Below are positions 61,241 to 64,000 of a stretch of DNA of 64,000 nt, piece after piece; the first letter of the stretch is position 1; each line of letters opens with the position of its first letter. The notes beneath the pieces were generated by a model, which was not told where the DNA came from, did not search any database, and saw nothing but the letters and a program-made list of their open reading frames with translations. This DNA comes from Deinococcus hopiensis KR-140 (GTDB lineage: Bacteria > Deinococcota > Deinococci > Deinococcales > Deinococcaceae), in NCBI RefSeq assembly GCF_900176165.1, contig NZ_FWWU01000001.1:109570-173569 (forward strand), given 5' to 3'. Made by a program: the position numbers and the translations under genes.

Positions 61241-62464
61241 TCATGGTTGGAGGAAGTGGAGGGGTTGGGGATTCGCCGCGTCCCGAAACGCGCTGAGGAG
61301 CGCAAGCGCGAGCGCACCGCAAACGGTGGACCGTTCGTTGAGCTGGGTGTAGTCCACACTGAGGTGACGTGAGGAGATCGGCTGACTCCGCGAGTAGACG
61401 GTCTGTCGGATGGAGGCCAGCAGGAGTGGCCCCGCCAGGGCGATCTTGCCGCCAATCAACACCTTGCTTGGATTAAAGAAGTTGACGAAATTGGAGATGA
61501 CATTTCCCAGCCGCACTCCGGCGCGCTGAATAATCTCGAGGGCTTCGGGGTCTCCCTCCCGGCAGGCGTGCAGGACCGCTTCGTAACGAATCTGGTCAGG
61601 ACTCAAGAACCGCTGACCGAGTGAACTTCCCTTGAGCGCCGCCTGACGCTGGGCTGCCTCGACGATGAACCGTGCGCTGGCCAGACGCTCCAGACAACCG
61701 CGCCGTCCACAGTGGCACACGGGTCCTTCGGGATCGATACAGATGTGGCCGATGTCGCCCGCCGCGCCGTCGTGGCCGCGGTACAGCTGGCCGTTGGCGA
61801 TGATCCCCGCGCCTATACCGTGCCCGACTTTGATGACGATCATGTTCTCGACTTCAGACTGGGGGTGTTGGCGACGCTGGATCCACAATTCGCCCAAGGC
61901 CATGATGTTGGCGTCATTGTCGAGGAAGACGCGGACGCCGAACGCACGCGAAAGGTGGGTGTGAATACCGGCGTAGGACCATTGAGGCAAGTGCTCGACG
62001 CTGAGTAGACCTCCCTCGATATTCACTGTGGCGGGCAGCCCCAGTCCAATCGCGAGCACCTCGTGCGCTTGAATCTCCTGCAGCCCCAGCACCTGCTCAA
62101 TCAGCGTCGTGATGCAGGCGAGCACCGCGTCCTGATCCTGGTAAGGGCCCAACGTCTTGTTCAGAGAGTGAAGGACGGTCATGTTCGCGGTGGACAGGGC
62201 GACAGTCACCGAGGTCCATCCCAGGTCCACACCAATGAGGTAGCCGAGACCGGCGTTGAGGGTGAGGTGATGGTTCTTGCCACGCCAGTGGGGTTGGGGC
62301 CCGACCTCCTGCATAAAACCGTGGCTAAGCAGGTTGCTGACCAGCGATGAGACTTTGTTGCGGGAGAAGCCGGTGACCTGACTGAGGTACTGACGGGTGG
62401 TGTGTTCCCGCCAGAACGTCCCTTCAAGAATTTGAGATTCCTCGGTGGAGATGAAGTGCGTCAT
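61241..62464 (-). CDS. ROK family transcriptional regulator, 2
   Basis: This is a 407-residue protein. The DNA-binding part (about 10-60; LSQVTGFSRNKVSSLVSNLL) precedes a ROK domain: YLIGVDLGWTSVTVALSTAN, LDNDANIMALGELWIQRR, KVGHGIGAGIIANGQLYRG and the zinc motif CHCGRRGCLERLAS. It is clearly a paralogue of the third ROK protein: both end with QTVYSRSQPISSRHLSVDYTQL-like and QSVYARSLPLSTRKLHIDYTQL-like sequence. It is the first gene of an operon with the Gfo/Idh/MocA enzyme and is divergent from ROK 3; the AAGTTCGGACTT site lies between them. Confidence 0.88.
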   Translation of the reverse strand: MTHFISTEESQILEGTFWREHTTRQYLSQVTGFSRNKVSSLVSNLLSHGFMQEVGPQPHWRGKNHHLTLNAGLGYLIGVDLGWTSVTVALSTANMTVLHSLNKTLGPYQDQDAVLACITTLIEQVLGLQEIQAHEVLAIGLGLPATVNIEGGLLSVEHLPQWSYAGIHTHLSRAFGVRVFLDNDANIMALGELWIQRRQHPQSEVENMIVIKVGHGIGAGIIANGQLYRGHDGAAGDIGHICIDPEGPVCHCGRRGCLERLASARFIVEAAQRQAALKGSSLGQRFLSPDQIRYEAVLHACREGDPEALEIIQRAGVRLGNVISNFVNFFNPSKVLIGGKIALAGPLLLASIRQTVYSRSQPISSRHLSVDYTQLNERSTVCGALALALLSAFRDAANPQPLHFLQP

Positions 62465-62524
62465 TCTTCCGTTCCTTGCTGGAGTGGTGTGGCCGCAGTA
62501 TGAAGGGCGGCCAATTCCAGCTCA

Positions 62525-62536
62525 AAGTTCGGACTT
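62525..62536. promoter_or_regulatory. Operator-like site between two ROK genes
   Basis: AAGTTCGGACTT, with CTTGGGAG following, matches the AAGTTTGAACTT site of the two lipoprotein promoters except for one arm base. It lies in the 308-base divergent region between ROK 2 and ROK 3. A separate promoter for ROK 3 is suggested by TTGTAG, 17 bases, TATGCT near 62708-62736. Confidence 0.5.
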
Positions 62537-62772
62537 GGGAGGAATTCGGATCAAAGTCGTCCTGATCAGGGGGTTTCGGACGGAAAAATGCAGCGAACGC
62601 CCAGCAAGTCGGAACCTACTCGGCGTTATTCGCTGGCTGAGGCTTGGAGCGGGAGACCTCTGGTCTGGACAGGTCAGGCTTTTGCCACCTCCAGGCCGAA
62701 CTTAGACCTTGTAGGACTGAAGCGGCTTTCGTATGCTGCCGAAGTATCAAAGTTAAAAGAGTTGAGGTAACG

Positions 62773-63990
62773 ATGACGATGACGGACCCGGTACGTCACC
62801 CGAATGGCTTAACCGTCTTGGAGGCTATCTTCTGGTCCAATTGCCCTTCACGGTATGATTTGGTCACCCGCACACGATTCTCGAAAAGCAAAGTAGGCAG
62901 CATCGTCGGCGATCTGATCGATGAAGAGCTGATCGAGGAAGGCAGCGTCCAGGACTCCTCCGGTGGACGCCGCCCCACAGGTCTGCAACTGCACCGCAAC
63001 CTCGGCTACGCCATCGGCATAGACCTCGGCGTCACCAGCGTCACCGTGACGGTCTCCGACGTCAACTTCCAGGTCGTTGCCAGCAGCACCACCGAGACCG
63101 ACGTCCGCGTCGGCCCTGGGCCTGTCCTCGCCATCATCAGCAGGAGCATCGACCAACTCCTCAAGGAGCAGACGATCCGCCGCTCCCAGATCCTCGGCAT
63201 CGGTATGGGCGTCCCCGGCCCCGTCGAATTTCACACCGGGCTGCTTATCAACCCGCCCCTGATGCCCAACTGGGAAGGTTTCAACCTCCGCGAGTACTTC
63301 GCCGAGTCGCACAGCGCGCCCGTCTTTGTCGATAATGACGTCAATGTCATGGCCCTCGGTGAACTTCACCACCGGCGAAGCAACGGTGACAGTGACGGCA
63401 ACGAAAACATGATCGTCGTGAATCTCGGCACGGGGATCGGAGCGGGAATTATCGTGCGGGGCGAAGTGTACCGGGGTGCAGACGGTGCTGCCGGCGATAT
63501 CGGTCACGTCAGCATTGATCCTCAGGGCCCACGGTGCCACTGCGGCAACACGGGCTGCATCGAAGCCCTCGCCGGCGCGCCCAACATTGTCCGGGAAGCC
63601 GTCGCTGCCGCTGAACAGGGCATCAGCACAATCTTGCAGGACCTGGTGAGCACCAAAGGACAGCTGACACTCTCCGACGTCTCGCTCGCCGCTCGACAAG
63701 GCGACCCCGCCGCAAATCACGTCATCCAAACGGCAGGAAGCCGCGTCGGACAGGTGCTCGCCTCTCTCGTCAACTTCTTTAATCCATCGCACCTCCTGCT
63801 GGATGGCCCGGTCGCCTATATGGGCCCCTTGATGCTCGCCAGCATTCGCCAGAGCGTGTACGCCCGCAGTCTGCCCCTCTCCACCCGCAAGCTGCACATC
63901 GACTACACGCAGCTCGGCACCAGGTCTGGCGCGCGGGGTAGCACCGCCCTCGCCATTCACCAGGCCCTCAAACAACGCCTGAGTCAATAA
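62773..63990 (+). CDS. ROK family transcriptional regulator, 3
   Basis: This is a 405-residue protein starting at ATG 62773 after GAGTTGAGGT. The winged-helix part (about 10-62; RFSKSKVGSIVGDLIDEELI) and the ROK domain (YAIGIDLGVTSVTVTVSDVN, VDNDVNVMALGELHHRR, NLGTGIGAGIIVRGEVYRGA, zinc motif CHCGNTGCIEALAG) are complete. It is paralogous to ROK 2 and divergent from it. The frame ends ten bases before the window edge. Target genes are unknown; the shared AAGTTYGRACTT sites make the GH51 and large lipoprotein genes candidates. Confidence 0.88.
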   Translation: MTMTDPVRHPNGLTVLEAIFWSNCPSRYDLVTRTRFSKSKVGSIVGDLIDEELIEEGSVQDSSGGRRPTGLQLHRNLGYAIGIDLGVTSVTVTVSDVNFQVVASSTTETDVRVGPGPVLAIISRSIDQLLKEQTIRRSQILGIGMGVPGPVEFHTGLLINPPLMPNWEGFNLREYFAESHSAPVFVDNDVNVMALGELHHRRSNGDSDGNENMIVVNLGTGIGAGIIVRGEVYRGADGAAGDIGHVSIDPQGPRCHCGNTGCIEALAGAPNIVREAVAAAEQGISTILQDLVSTKGQLTLSDVSLAARQGDPAANHVIQTAGSRVGQVLASLVNFFNPSHLLLDGPVAYMGPLMLASIRQSVYARSLPLSTRKLHIDYTQLGTRSGARGSTALAIHQALKQRLSQ

Positions 63991-64000
63991 CGTCCGCCTT

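Noticed and set aside
1..64000. CRISPR arrays, tRNA and rRNA genes
   Set aside because: I looked for evenly spaced short repeats, tRNA arms and rRNA cores and saw none. Repeats found are long duplications, hairpins or domain repeats.

Overview
The window looks like part of a conjugative plasmid or megaplasmid from a Deinococcus-like bacterium. The DNA is GC-rich, several genes appear to be expressed from leaderless mRNAs with a -10 box 6 to 7 bases before the start codon, and the protein families (DUF3105, YqhA-like, DoxX, ring-cleavage VOC dioxygenases, ROK regulators) fit that group. The genus is an inference; no marker gene such as rRNA is present.

Region 1 (1 to 7.7 kb): a mobilisation and type IV secretion block. 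It starts with a 120-base direct repeat, a candidate oriT inverted repeat, a ribbon-helix-helix accessory protein and a short HUH relaxase. A VirD4-type coupling ATPase and three secreted proteins follow. Region 4 (30.1 to 40.6 kb) holds the rest of the apparatus: a VirB10/DotG-like protein on the minus strand, then pilin, VirB3, VirB4, VirB5-like and VirB6-like proteins, small proteins, and a Ycf45/SpoIIIAA-type ATPase where VirB11 would be expected. A secreted peptidoglycan-binding M15 peptidase follows at 40.9 kb. The two T4SS blocks are separated by about 22 kb of unrelated cargo.

Region 2 (7.8 to 25.1 kb): cargo dominated by what looks like a quinone/catechol stress regulon. It has three DoxX proteins, three VOC dioxygenases, a QorB-like reductase, an FMN reductase, a membrane-anchored quinone reductase of the MDR family, an esterase and a MarR repressor. 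The composition parallels the Bacillus cat/mhq/azoR regulons. Seven promoters (six next to these genes, one upstream of a lone substrate-binding protein) share the same layout: a TTGACA/TTGCAT-type -35, a 17-base spacer holding an RTGTTNNAACAYC-like operator at a fixed position, and a -10. The cluster grew by duplication: two DoxX genes are almost identical, and an in-frame deletion remnant of a dioxygenase sits where a full gene once was.

Region 3 (25.5 to 30.1 kb): an insertion-sequence island. Two oppositely oriented copies of one IS5-like element (one intact, one broken) flank a DUF3291 gene and a divergent LysR regulator. An IS630-family element with an A8 frameshift site abuts the second copy.

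Region 5 (43 to 64 kb): plant-polysaccharide and sugar genes. A 57-residue peptide carrying the YxxPxLxxxG signature of lasso/RiPP leader peptides overlaps the start of a GH10 xylanase lipoprotein. Next come an AT-richer GH51 arabinofuranosidase and a 1558-residue lipoprotein (sorbosone-dehydrogenase-like, PKD, ThuA and repeated CBM6 modules). The last two share a duplicated leader in which the palindrome CCAAGTTTGAACTTGG (or a close variant) overlaps the -35 box; a related palindrome lies between two ROK regulators. A GAF-GGDEF-EAL protein, three ROK regulators and a Gfo/Idh/MocA dehydrogenase complete the region.
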